NCBI GenBank assembly: GCA_963693305.1
Contig: OY855906.1
Location: 33,098,491 to 33,162,490 of the forward strand
Origin: Meandrina meandrites
Taxonomy: Eukaryota; Cnidaria; Anthozoa; Scleractinia; Meandrinidae
Reading direction: 5' to 3'
DNA: 64,000 bases
Shown here: positions 13,001-23,574 of the stretch, piece by piece
How positions within the stretch are numbered: the first letter of the stretch is position 1
Layout: each line of letters begins with the position of its first letter
Position numbers and translations under genes: made by a program
The notes under the pieces: model-generated
What the model was told of the DNA's origin: nothing
Databases searched by the model: none
Seen by the model: only the letters and a program-made list of their open reading frames with translations

Positions 13001-16000
13001 GTCTTCTCCTCCACTTTATTGTTTCTTGCAGCGATCCAATGCAGGACCCATTAACCCAGTAGATTCATTTAGATATAAGGTAAGCTGGTAAATAAACATA
13101 ACACCATCCAGCTACTTATAGAAACAGTTTAGAATTTACCGACTCCTCAAATTACTGAATAACAACATATCATCATCATACCTGTAATGACCTCCGAGTC
13201 TGTCTACGTGAGCTTGTTCTTGCAAGGACATATCATTTGTTGTGCATGACGCTTATACATGTAGCTTTGAGTACACATAACGATACTAATTTGGCTATCA
13301 TTATTTTTTCACATAACGCTTTTAGTACCCAGGCCAAACGAGGATGAGAGTTGGTGAAAGTTGACTGTTATGAGAGTATTCGTCAACTCTCATCGACTAT
13401 CCTTAACTCGGGCCAAACGTGAGAAAACTAATCGATTCTCATGAAAATGTTGAACACCTTCAAAGTCGATGAGAGCGAAAGAGAGTCGATGAGAGTGTAT
13501 GAGAGTTTCAGGCCAAACGAGAGCGAGAGTTTGAACTCTCATCAACTCTCGTACTCGTTTGGCCTCCGGGTTTTATAGCTTAGAGTACACATAACACTAC
13601 TAACTTGGCTATGCAGGTGGAAGAACGGACGCAGTGTATGCAGTCAAGAAAAGTCCGTTATAACAGCAGAGAGGACACGCTTTTGTCATTATCGATACCT
13701 ATGGAGGCAGTACTTAATAAAGGTACATTGTAACAGTGTTACCTGCGCGATCATTTGGTAAGAAATGTTCTGTCTGTTGTATTCAGTGACTGGACAAAGA
13801 ATGAATGCTTTTCTTTGTTCTGTTTCTTTTTTCTTTCTAGAGGAAGTAGCAGCTTATGAATTGAAACAAAAAGAAGCTGAAGAAAAGAAGGAGAGACTGT
13901 ACGTATTTTTCAGTGAAATGCTTATCGCCATCAGTATGTTTTGCGTTTAATGTAGTAGCACTGTTCAGTAGCCTTTATCTAGTCTGCTTCTACGCTTGTT
14001 GAGCTCGGTAGTTGGCTAATAAAACACGTGGAATGCGTCCAATTTGCCTGCGAATACAGCCGCCTCTCAACGCTCCCGGCCGGTTTGTTCGCAGGCTAGC
14101 GTCCAACCAATCATAATGAAGATGTTGTCGACTCAGCCAATCAGGTGGCGAGCCAATACCTTCCCAGGCTTTGTGATTAATTTTTAAAGCCGTTACATTT
14201 ACTTGTATGTACAGTTTCAGAGTCGTCACTATGCTCCTCTCTGTGATATACCTGACCAGTTGTCAATTGTTGTCGGTTCTCGTTAAGGTGGCTCAGAACA
14301 GTTTCCTGCATTTTTCAACACCTCAATTTTGACGGATCAATGCCAAAAGTCTTTTCAGTTGACCCAACAATTATGGTATCAAACAGATGCCCAATGACCG
14401 GTAAACAAGTTATGGCTATTTTTTGGACATTGCAAGTTACCATAGCAACAGTATAACCTGTTAAAAACACCCTTAATTTTAGCTTTAAGTGCTTATCACT
14501 CTAAAACAAGTCCGGTGACCCCCATTTTTTATTATCGAAATGTAATCAACAGTATAAGGTGCAACTTTCTGCAAAGTTTTAAAAAAATCTGCACATGGCG
14601 TTCAGAGCCACCTTAAATTTACGAAAATTTAAGATAGCTCTGAACCCCATGTGCAGATTTTTTTAAAACTTTGCCAAAAGTTGCATCTTGTCTTGCTGAT
14701 CAAAATTTCATAATAAAAAATTGGGGTCACCGGGCTCGTTTTTGAGTTAGAAGCACTTAAAGCTGAAATTAAGGGTGTTTTTAACAGGTTGTAGTGTTGC
14801 TATGGTAACATATTGTGTAATGAAAAAGACAACAACGTGTTCACCAATCATTGGGCATTTGTTTGACACCATGATTGTAGCATCAACTGATAAAGATTGG
14901 TTATAATGACAGATCGAAATCTAAGTCTTGGAAAGTGTTGGAAACGGTAGCCAGCCACCTTAAACCGCGTATTACCTTGTAGTGTCGCAATTTCAGAAGT
15001 TTGCATTTTTGTAACTTTATGTCAGTTTGGCTTTGCCGACAGGCTTTTTTTGGATAATTTATTAACGAGAAAGTAAAGGTGCTCTTCAGACAGATCTATA
15101 TAACCACATGATCAGAAACACATGCAAATAATTTACAAAATATGGTCGCTCGGAAGACACAAATTACCTAAAGAGAAAAGCTCGGTAACATATCAGAATT
15201 GAGGAGTTTTATATCGCTGTTTCCTTGTGGTTTTGTCGACAGGGATCCCAGTGAGATAGTGCGGCCCAGAGTATCAATGACAGCGTGTATTGAAGCCTTT
15301 GCTACTCCAGAAATTGTGAACGACTTTTACAGCACAGCACTGCAGGCAAAAAGCGTGGCACAGAAGTGAGTTGCAGATATTACTCCTTAATAAGCCTCAA
15401 GAAACAGTCTTCTCTAGGGTGTTCAATTGATCCCTTGCTCGATAGACGCCACAGATTACATACTGATGACGTAGCTGTACAGAGGTCCATGTGATGTCTG
15501 ATTGGCTGTTACCTGCACGTGGAGAATTGTTACTTAACAACAACCAATAAGCGTCACTTCGCGGATCTATGTAGTGCTATGACAAACTTTCATCCAACAG
15601 GGAATTGAACCCATGAAAAAAGGCGTTTAAGGTTTTTTTCCTTTTAGTTTTTTTTTCAGATAGGTAACTAGGTAGGGTAGGTTAACCTTATTTATGCACG
15701 GTATCAATTCATAACATATGCTCTTCCATGGAGCTGTGTTTTTAAACTACAAACTATAGTACATTAAATACTTAATAACTAAATAACTTAATTATCTATG
15801 AAGTGGCCGGCAGTCAATCTGATCTATCTGTAGATGCACCAATAGCTGTAATTGCTTTGTAGATCAACAAGATTCGCCACGTTTCCAGATTACCTGATGG
15901 TGCAAATGAAGAAGTTCACTCTTGGTGATGACTGGATTCCAAAGAAGCTTGGTAAGGCTGGACCTCATGTGAAGATATTAAGCACATTCGTTAGTTCATA

Positions 16001-19000
16001 ATCTTTGTTATTTTCGATGTTTGCTTCAATAAGTGTGTAAGGCACTGCTACGAGGAATGACAGGTTTGTCTTGGGTAAAAAAACTTGGCTAAGAACCCTG
16101 ATTTCAGTTAATGCACATTCTTTCGTGTAACGGGTTTCTGTTGTTGCAGACGTGGCAATAGACATTTTAGATGAACTGGACTTATCTCATTTAAGAGCCA
16201 CAGGACTTCAGTCGAGTGAAGAAGAACTACCAGAAGCAGAACAGGCTCCTCCAGGTACTTCTTCATCTATCCATTATGCGAACATTCTTGTTGACTTAAA
16301 GCTGCATGCGATTCTAAAACTCAACTAAGCCCGGTAATAGTCACCCATGCCCAGTACTGGTGATTTGACACGGGTCGAAAAACACGTTTTACAACTCGTA
16401 CGAGTGGACAAGTTGTGTTGACCTGACGAACATTGTGGTTTGATCTTGTAGAACAATACTTAGTTTACTCGCAGAAGGAGCAGTTGGCAGCTGTCCTTTC
16501 GATTGGCATCCCTTCTATTGTTTTTTTTCGTCAACCTTTTATTGATTTTTATTATTTCTTGAAGCTCCTCAGATACAGATCGATGATAGTGTTGTAGATC
16601 AGCTTGTCTTTATGGGCTTCGACAGAGAGGGATGTCGAAAGGCTGTCTATCATACGAATAATCAAGGTAAGGCATTCGTGCGACTTGAAGAATTTACCCT
16701 GAATCTGCCAAGTTCGCCTTCCAAGATCATAAACCGCAGTAAAGGATAATCTTTGTCCAGGTCGACTGTTGCTGTTTGCTGTTTGTTGATTGCCATACAC
16801 ACAGTCTACGTACTGTTTAGTTAATTTCATATCTGCCGATTTACACGGTCCGACTTTCTCGCTCAGTACGACGCGCGCGTCTGTCGAAGGATGTGGTAGG
16901 TTGATTTACACGACGCGATTCGTGTTGTAGTCATGGCGCAAGCTTGTCGCATGTGGTAACCGTTTTGTTTCTTATCATTAGGTATCGAGCCAGCTATGAA
17001 CTGGGTTTTAGAGCACATGGGAGATCCAGGTGAGATGTATTTCCATCAAAGGGTCCGTTTCAACCAGTGTGCATTGCGGCCGTTTGTTGATGTTTTTATC
17101 CGGGAAAGGTAATTTCTTCTCAAACCAAAACAATAGCGAATTAGTGAGTTGACACGCAGGAAACTTTGGAAGTTTATTGTGGGAATGCAGTTTGCGAATG
17201 GAGCAGATCAAGAGTGAGTATTTTCTCAAATCTTAAAACGAACATCGCTGTTGAGTACAGTTTTCGATGGTGCAAAACATTTGGCATGGATATAATTAGT
17301 TTATAATTCATTCGCCAAATTTTATCAATCTTTCCGTCTGCAAGAGCAGACACTTCATTCAAACTCTTGCTCGCTTTGTTAATTATCTCTTGTATGCAAA
17401 AATAAAGGACGTATACAAAACATGGTCCCACGTACATGGACCACCCCTCTTGACCTGTTCCTTGGATCACTCCTTATTTTTAAAAGCAAATTTCACCTGT
17501 CAGTATAGTATAAGAAAAGGAAAAGAAATAGAAATAGGAAAAGAAACGGAAACAGAAAGATAAAATAATTTAGAAATGAGAAAAGAAAAAGAAAAAGAAA
17601 CAAATAAAAGAAGGAAGAGAAACAGAAAAAGAAATTAAAACAGATAAAAAGAAAACGAAATAGCAATAGAAATAGAAATAGAAATAGAAATAGAAAAAGT
17701 AAAATAAAGAAATAGCAATAGAAATAGCAATAGCAATAGAAATAGAAATAGAAAAAGTAAAATAAAGAAATAGCAATAGCAATAGAAATAGCAATAGAAA
17801 TAGAAATAGAAATAGAAAAAGTAAAATAAAGAAATAGAAATAGCAATAGCAATAGAAATAGGAATAGAAATAGAAATAGAAATAGAAATAGAAAAAGTAA
17901 AATAAAGAAATAGAAATAGCAATAGAAATAGCAATAGCAATAGAAATAGAAATAGAAATAGAAAAAGTAAAATAAAGAAATAGCAATAGAAATAGAAATA
18001 GCAATAGAAATAGAAATAGATATAGAAATAGAAAAAGAAATAGAAATAGAAAAAGTAAAATAAAGAAATAGAAATAGAAATAGCAATAGAAATAGAAATA
18101 GAAATAGAAAAAGTAAAATAAAGAAATAGCAATAGAAATAGAAATAGAAATAGAAAAAGTAAAATAAAGAAATAGCAATAGAAATAGCAATAGAAATAGA
18201 AATAGAAATAGAAATAGAAAAAGTAAAATAAAGAAATAGAAATAGCAATAGAAATAGAAATAGAAATAGAAAAAGTAAAATAAAGAAATAGCAATAGAAA
18301 TAGCAATAGCAATAGAAATAGAAATAGAAATAGAAATAGAAAAAGTAAAATAAAGAAATAGAAATAGCAATAGAAATAGCAATAGAAATAGCAATAGCAA
18401 TAGCAATAGAAATAGAAATAGCAATAGAAATAGCAATAGAAATAGAAATAGAAAAAGTAAAATAAAGAAATAGCAATAGAAATAGAAAAGGAAATAGAAA
18501 TTGAAAAAAAACATGGTTTTTAGATATAAAAAATCTTAATAGAAATAAAAAAAGAAATAGAAAAAGAAATGGAAATTGAAATAGAAAAAGAAATAGAAAA
18601 AGAAATTGAAAGGGAAAAAGGAATAGAAAAAGAAATACAAATATGAAGGTAATCACATTGCAATTTGTTTTTACCGCACATCCGTTCTTTTTTCAACTGA
18701 ACTTCGCTTTGTTAATTATCTCTTGTATGCAAAAATAAAGGACGTATACAAAACATGGTCCCACGTACATGGACCACCCCTCTTGACCTGTTCCTTGGAT
18801 CACTCCTTATTTTTAAAAGCAAATTTCACCTGTCAGTATAGTATAAGAAAAGGAAAAGAAATAGAAATAGGAAAAGAAACGGAAACAGAAAGATAAAATA
18901 ATTTAGAAATGAGAAGAGAAAAAGAAAAAGAAACAAATAAAAGAAGGAAGAGAAACAGAAAAAGAAATTAAAACAGATAAAAAGAAAACGAAATAGCAAT

Positions 19001-22000
19001 AGAAATAGAAATAGAAATAGAAATAGAAAAAGTAAAATAAAGAAATAGAAATAGCAATAGAAATAGCAATAGCAATAGAAATAGAAATAGAAAAAGTAAA
19101 ATAAAGAAATAGAAATAGCAATAGCTATAGAAATAGCAATAGAAATAGAAAAAGTAAAATAAAGAAATAGAAATAGCAATAGCAATAGAAATAGGAATAG
19201 AAATAGCAATAGCAATAGAAATAGCAATAGAAATAGAAATAGAAATAGAAAAAGTAAAATAAAGAAATAGCAATAGCAATAGAAATAGAAATAGAAATAG
19301 AAAAAGTAAAATAAAGAAATAGCAATAGCAATAGAAATAGCAATAGAAAAAGAAATAGAAATAGAAAAAGTAAAATAAAGAAATAGAAATAGAAATAGCA
19401 ATAGAAATAGAAATAGAAATAGAAAAAGTAAAATAAAGAAATAGCAATAGCAATAGAAATAGAAATAGAAAAAGTAAAATAAAGAAATAGCAATAGCAAT
19501 AGAAATAGCAATAGAAATAGAAATAGAAATAGAAAAAGTAAAATAAAGAAATAGAAATAGCAATAGAAATAGAAATAGAAATAGAAATAGAAAAAGTAAA
19601 ATAAAGAAATAGAAATAGCAATAGAAATAGCAATAGAAATAGAAATAGAAATAGAAATAGAAATAGAAAAAGTAAAATAAAGAAATAGAAATAGCAATAG
19701 AAATAGAAATAGCAATAGAAATAGCAATAGCAATAGAAATAGAAATAGAAATAGAAATAGCAATAGAAATAGCAATAGCAATAGAAATAGAAATAGAAAA
19801 AGTAAAATAAAGAAATAGAAATAGCAATAGAAATAGAAAAGGAAATAGAAATTGAAAAAAAAACATGGTTTTTAGATATAAAAAATCTTAATAGAAATAA
19901 AAAAAGAAATAGAAAAAGAAATGGAAATTGAAATAGAAAAAGAAATAGAAAAAGAAATTGAAAGGGAAAAAGGAATAGAAAAAGAAATACAAATATGAAG
20001 GTAATCACATTGCAATTTGTTCTTACCGCACATCCGTCCTTTTTTCAACTGAACTTCGCAGAAAGCCGCAACATTTTAAATGACTAGCGCTTTTGCCTTG
20101 AATACTTCATGTTACACTATCAGACTGTTGCAAACTTAACGTCATCCTGTTGTGTTTCTCAGATTTCACCACACCACTGATTGTTCCAGGTAGCTGTGCT
20201 TAGAGCCATATTCTGTTAATGAGATGGACCCTTGAAAGCTCTTCCTTTTTTTTGTGATTTGCTTTTACTGCACATAAGATGCCCAACTGAACTTTCCAGA
20301 AAGCTGCGACATTTTGAACCACTAGCGCTTTTGCCCTGAATACTTCATGTAAGACTATCAGACTGTCGCAAACTTAACGTCATCTTGTTGTGTTCCTCAG
20401 ATTTCACCACACCGCTGATTGTGCCTGGTAGCAGTGCGAAAGAGCCAGATTCTGTTAATGAGGAGGCTGTAGCGATTATCATATCTATGGGATTTACTCA
20501 GTCTCAAGCTATCAAGGCATTAAAAGCGACTGTGAGTATTTGTTACTTGACAGAAGGAACTAAAATATAGATCTGTAGATGCTGGTCTTGAATAAGGAAT
20601 CCTAAATTTATCACGTTTGTCCTTCAAAATGCGTGCCAATCTCCCCCGACGTTGAAAACCCTTGTTGCTTTTGTTTCTTATTTAATCCAGTTGTCAAGCA
20701 TGACATTCTTGATTTCATTGTAATCTAAGTTGGTAAAAAAGCAGCTAATTTGCAATCCATTTTCGTCATTCTCCTCGCCTATGCTCTGGACATAGAATCT
20801 CAAAGTCATACATCAACGCTTCTCCTTTCACCTGTTACTTTACTATAGGACAACAACTTGGAGCGTGCAGCGGATTGGATATTTAGTCATGCTCATGAGC
20901 TTGACTCTATGGGAGACGAAAGCCAATCTAACCAAGATACTGGACCCCAGTACAAAGATGGAACAGGAAGTACGCCAAACAGCTGAAGAGCTTTTATTCT
21001 ACAGTACAGTGAATAAAGAGGCCTTCACAGCATCGCTTTCCTTTTGTTCTTTAATCGCCAATGGTGTCCCCTAAGACCGCTTTTCTTTTGGTCAGCAAAA
21101 AAGAACAGACTCTGTCCAAATCCGATGGAAAGATCAGCGTTTCACTGACTTCCGGTCGGTTATGCTCAAATCTGATTGGCTGACAACTTGAAATGAGCAC
21201 TGTGCGCATGCTGAAATGCGTTCTTGGTGCTGACCAAAAGGATCCGGGTATGAGAGTGGTTGATCGAGTTTTTCTTCAGTTCTCACTATGCGAATGCTAC
21301 AGTCGGTTTTATTATTGTACCAAACAATCGCTCGTATGCCGATTATCATATTTTCTTTTTCAACGAGTACGAATAAAACTTGCAATCACTCAGCTTCCAG
21401 TGACTTCAAAGCTCAGTGGTAAAGCCTGGATTGTTTTTTTTTTTTCAGGCATTAACTTTATTACCTATCCTATGAAACATAAACGATAAACAAAACTATT
21501 TGAGAACTATGAAAATCCCTTCTGTTGTTATGTTTTTACAGAATACCGTTTGATTGCCTTCATCAGTCACATGGGCACATCCACAATGTGCGGACATTAT
21601 GTCTGTCACGTGCTAAAAGATGGAAGGTATTGTTATGCTTATCTTATTTCTGTCCTCCATGTGAACCAAACTACATCTTGTTCCTATTTAGTATAGTATT
21701 CTTAAGTAAATACATCTGTCGTTTAGTTGTGTATCCCTTGTTTAACGAACTACGTTACGATTAGCGTTAATTTTGTTCTGGTTTGTCGTTCCCATTCTTC
21801 CCCATCCTTGTCCCTCTTTTGTTTATTATCACCTCTTGTACCTCGGTAAACTATTATTTGTAAGTTTTCTTCGGATTGAAGCTAAATTTGAAAAAGCAAA
21901 ATTTACTAAATATTTCGTTACATAGCCCATTCAAACAACGTTCCTTTTGTTAGGTGGGTGATTTTCAATGATCGTAAAGTCGCCTTGTCAGAGAGGCCAC

Positions 22001-22047
22001 CAAAGGAGCTTGGGTATTTGTATTTGTACAAGCGAGTGGACAGTTAA
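3446..22047 (+). CDS. USP5: Ubiquitin carboxyl-terminal hydrolase 5/13 (USP5), complete, 28 coding exons
   Basis: USP5 removes ubiquitin from free polyubiquitin chains. Coding exons: 3446-3634 (Met at 3446 or, more likely, 3545), 3713-3835, 5016-5076, 5329-5363, 5994-6086, 6599-6693, 6962-7012, 7457-7548, 8231-8323, 8975-9069, 9531-9599, 10048-10115, 10283-10339, 10443-10514, 10999-11089, 11803-11934, 13032-13079, 13617-13722, 13841-13898, 15243-15365, 15863-15951, 16150-16254, 16565-16666, 16982-17029, 20401-20531, 20849-20969, 21542-21626, 21954-22047. All phases agree, giving 808 aa from 3545 or 841 from 3446; human USP5 is about 835-858. In order: N-terminal variant ZnF ([14 protein letters not shown]), ZnF-UBP ([23 protein letters not shown]), Cys box ([14 protein letters not shown], exon 13), [11 protein letters not shown]1 ([12 protein letters not shown]), UBA2 ([12 protein letters not shown]), His box (MCGHYVCH) and C-terminal YLYLYKRV. 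It could equally be called USP5/USP13, since the two are vertebrate paralogues. Confidence 0.95.
3906..4050. mobile_element. Near-perfect foldback element in USP5 intron 2
   Basis: The left arm (GGAAAATCCATTACCTGAC, then GGAATTCCACGTTAAATTTCAC, then ACCGATATCGCAC) is mirrored almost completely by the right arm ending at GATTTTCC. The loop is about 20 nt (AATCGCGAAGCGATGA). A second weak inverted pair (AATCGCATA at 4054, TATGCGATT at about 4188) may mean that it sits in a larger element reaching to about 4196. Non-coding. Confidence 0.65.
4410..4437 (+). other. G-quadruplex-prone G-run, USP5 intron
   Basis: Runs of G4, G4, G3, G5 separated by single A residues on the sense strand. A C-rich counterpart (G-rich on the minus strand) lies at about 4802-4842 in the same intron. 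Confidence 0.5.
6503..6535 (+). other. G-quadruplex-prone G-run, USP5 intron
   Basis: A sense-strand series of G4-G6 tracts separated by T or GT, just upstream of the exon at 6599. It fits the G(3+)N(1-7) pattern several times over. Confidence 0.5.
8563..8826. repeat. AAGGATCTT-type minisatellite in USP5 intron 9
   Basis: About 265 bp built from variants of AAGGATCTT, GAGGATC and TTCAAGATCT. A higher-order unit of roughly 95 bp (CTTTCAAGATCTTCAAGAATCTCAGG and its neighbours, written here only in part) repeats at about 8657 and 8737. It makes open frames on both strands (8424-8729 plus, 8518-8709 minus) rich in D, L, K, S, G and R; these are repeat artefacts, not genes. Confidence 0.75.
11280..11395 (+). 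repeat. tRNA-derived SINE-like segment in USP5 intron 15
   Basis: A-box-like TTAGCACAGTGGTTAACAG at about 11286 and B-box GGGTTCGAATC at about 11357-11367 occur in the order of a Pol III promoter. The spacing, about 70 bp, is too long for a plain tRNA gene and no cloverleaf folds by eye, so a SINE head is more likely. Confidence 0.45.
12306..12967. mobile_element. TTAA-flanked MITE-like element (662 bp) in USP5 intron 16
   Basis: The ends are exact inverted repeats, TTAAGGACGTTCGCGC on the left and GCGCGAACGTCCTTAA on the right, so TTAA is the outermost sequence on both sides. TTAA target use is typical of piggyBac-type transposons, and the absence of a transposase frame makes this a non-autonomous copy. 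It fills most of the intron between 11934 and 13032. Confidence 0.65.
13327..13571. mobile_element. MITE-like element with GGCCAAACGAG ends in USP5 intron 17
   Basis: The left end ACCCAGGCCAAACGAG matches the inverse of the right end CTCGTTTGGCCTCCGGGT with a small mismatch. The 245-bp interior has repeated GATGAGAGT / ACTCTCATC words in both orientations and two internal GGCCAAACG copies (about 13412 and 13511), so it can fold extensively. Non-coding. Confidence 0.6.
14046..14096. mobile_element. Short inverted-repeat element in USP5 intron 19
   Basis: GCCTGCGAA at 14046 and TTCGCAGGC ending at 14096 form an inverted pair around a GC-rich core. The ends resemble those of the element at 2150-2263. 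It may be a fragment of a longer MITE. Confidence 0.35.
14283..14963. mobile_element. Two inverted copies of a ~335-bp TTAA element (hairpin) in USP5 intron 19
   Basis: The left copy (about 14283-14617) has its own inverted ends, TTAAGGTGGCTCAGAAC and GTTCAGAGCCACCTTAA. The right copy (about 14629-14963) is the same sequence reversed, from TTAAGATAGCTCTGAAC to GCCAGCCACCTTAA. The two are separated by about 11 bp, making an almost 700-bp imperfect palindrome. The TTAA ends suggest piggyBac-type mobilisation. No open frame of note. Confidence 0.65.
17373..18705. repeat. (GAAATA)n satellite block, tandem copy 1, USP5 intron 24
   Basis: A 1.33-kb unit: about 140 bp of unique lead-in (GCTTTGTTAATTATCTC at 17373), then about 1.1 kb of hexamer GAAATA with GCAATA variants and regular GAAAAAGTAAAATAAA interruptions, then a unique tail ending at 18705. 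Because the period is 6, all three minus-strand frames stay open (FLFL, ISIS, YFYF), producing long spurious minus-strand ORFs. Confidence 0.9.
18706..20057. repeat. (GAAATA)n satellite block, tandem copy 2, USP5 intron 24
   Basis: A direct tandem copy of 17373-18705 with the same lead-in, hexamer array and tail, joined head-to-tail at 18705/18706 without spacer. Unique flanks differ by only a few bases (for example GAGAAAAG versus GAGAAGAG), whereas the hexamer order differs more, which points to a recent duplication followed by array slippage. Confidence 0.88.
20010..20240 (+). pseudogene. Broken second copy of the USP5 UBA2 exon
   Basis: A direct repeat, offset by 238 bp, of the real exon (20401-20531) and its upstream intron. 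The acceptor (TTTCTCAG) and first codons (DFTTPLIVP) are kept, but the frame then meets TAG at 20201-20203, and the copy ends after roughly GTTAATGAGATGG. A GTAGCT donor-like site at 20190 would define a 27-nt in-frame mini-exon (20163-20189). It is most likely a non-functional partial exon duplication. Confidence 0.75.
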
Positions 22048-22255
22048 CACGTGCACACTTGTGTTTCGCCGAGCTCAGTTCGCTCTCAAATGATGTGTTT
22101 GCGTAGAGTCTGGATTAAAGACTGAGGTTAGACCTTGGACAACAGCAACAGCAGTCGATTTACAAAGTCAAGGAATTCCGCACAATTGTTAAACACCGCT
22201 TTATACAGCTTAGTGTTGAAAGAAGGAACATTTATAATTGAGATATTAGATTGTT

Positions 22256-22261
22256 AATAAA
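22256..22261 (+). promoter_or_regulatory. USP5 polyadenylation signal
   Basis: AATAAA 209 bp after the USP5 stop codon, just before an AT-rich, T-containing stretch. It is the first good signal after the stop and fits a short 3' UTR. Confidence 0.65.
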
Positions 22262-22384
22262 ATTGCTTTATCTCAACTACTCGACTACCCTTGTTATCAA
22301 TTATGAAATGTTTTGTACTTTTGAATAATTATACTAGTTCTGTTAAGTTCTCTGTTGATATCGACAGTATTGCCGGTAGCCGCA

Positions 22385-22773
22385 TTTAAAGGAGCTACGT
22401 CACGGGAATTTTGCAGATTTTGGTCTAAACTATTCTTAAATTAGTGGCAGGAAAAAAAAAGATTATCTTTTGGACATTTAAAGGAAGATATGACCTTAAT
22501 TGCTGATAGAAATCAAACTATATGCAAGGATATTAATATTGATTTTTTTGAAGACGCTCGGAAACAAAGTGAAAAGTTTAGCCATATTTTTTAAATTGCA
22601 ACCCATTTCCATCCAAGCCTTCTTCAGCCAAAGACGCTTGTTAGCAGTTTCGGTGTTTTAATATAGCAATTGCTAATAAAAATAGTCCATCACTTTTAGG
22701 TTTCCTACGCCACGAATTTAAATTTTGGACGCGTTAAAAAATCTTTTAAAATCCGTGACAAAGCCCCTTTAAA
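22385..22773. mobile_element. MITE-like element downstream of USP5
   Basis: The ends are inverted: TTTAAAGGAGCTACGTCACGG on the left (written here from 22385; key part GGAGC, GTCACGG) and CCGTGAC, AAGCCCCTTTAAA on the right. About 390 bp, no coding frame. It lies between the USP5 poly(A) signal and receptor 1. Confidence 0.6.
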
Positions 22774-22799
22774 ATGCTGTAAAAAGTTTCAAGTCAACT

Positions 22800-23040
22800 T
22801 GAGACCATCTTTGTCTTTTTGTATGCATACGAAGAGAAAGTGCTCTGTGAAAATGCTCTCGTTAAAACCCCAACTGGCAGGAGGCTGACCAGTTCGCTAT
22901 TTACAACGCGTGGAGGAGTTGAATTCGTGACCACCGAACGCAAATCCATCTCTTTTGGCAGGGAGGAGGATTTGAACCCGAGACCTCCGGATAACAAGCC
23001 CAGCGCACAAACCACTAAAGTACACAGCCTCCTTAACTCC
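22800..23040 (-). repeat. tRNA-derived SINE between USP5 and receptor 1
   Basis: On the minus strand the sequence starts AAGGAGGCTGTGTACTTTAG at about 23035. It then shows an A-box-like TAGTGGTTTGTGCGC and a good B-box GGGTTCAAATCC (about 22967-22979), with a tRNA-like arm GGAGGTCTC between. The body then runs leftward without tRNA structure. This is the typical SINE layout. Confidence 0.6.
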
Positions 23041-23574
23041 TCAACTTAAGGGGGGGTGACTCTTGACTACTTATTTGTTGGAAAGGAAGGCTTCTAACTG
23101 TCATAATTTGAAAACCAAGCCTTCTTCAGATTAGCTTTTTTGCACAGGATTGTTCCATCAAGGATTCCTCCAAGAGTTTCAAATCGCGACCATATTTGAC
23201 AAGTCACGTGACCAGTAGCGTCTCCTTTCATCGTGTAAACGGTAATTGCGTACGTCAGATTATAAAGACGGCTACGTCGTCCCTGATTCGTAAAAGAAAT
23301 AATTTTAAATTCTAACGCGCGGTTTTGGAGTGGCACTAGTTTTGCATGCACAGTGATGTATTTTTCATTCCATGGTGTGCCCCCAAATGAAATTCAACGT
23401 TTAGCGTTACAAATCGCCCCCAAACCGCTTGCTACAAAATGCAGTCGTCAACAATCCCTTAGCAACTGTTCTGTGTCTGTATTCGTAGTTAAGAGTCTCC
23501 CCCCTTAACCTCAAGTCTTCCTAATATAGAAAGAATGTGCCCATGAATGTACTGAGTTTGGTGGAGTCACACTT

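Noticed and set aside
17493..20008. Long minus-strand open frames of FLFL, ISIS and YFYF type (up to 387 codons)
   Set aside because: They are the three frames of a period-6 (GAAATA)n satellite, lie inside a USP5 intron and have no domain-like composition.
22960..23040. Functional tRNA gene on the minus strand
   Set aside because: Good B-box, but the arms do not close into a cloverleaf and the sequence runs on as a SINE body.
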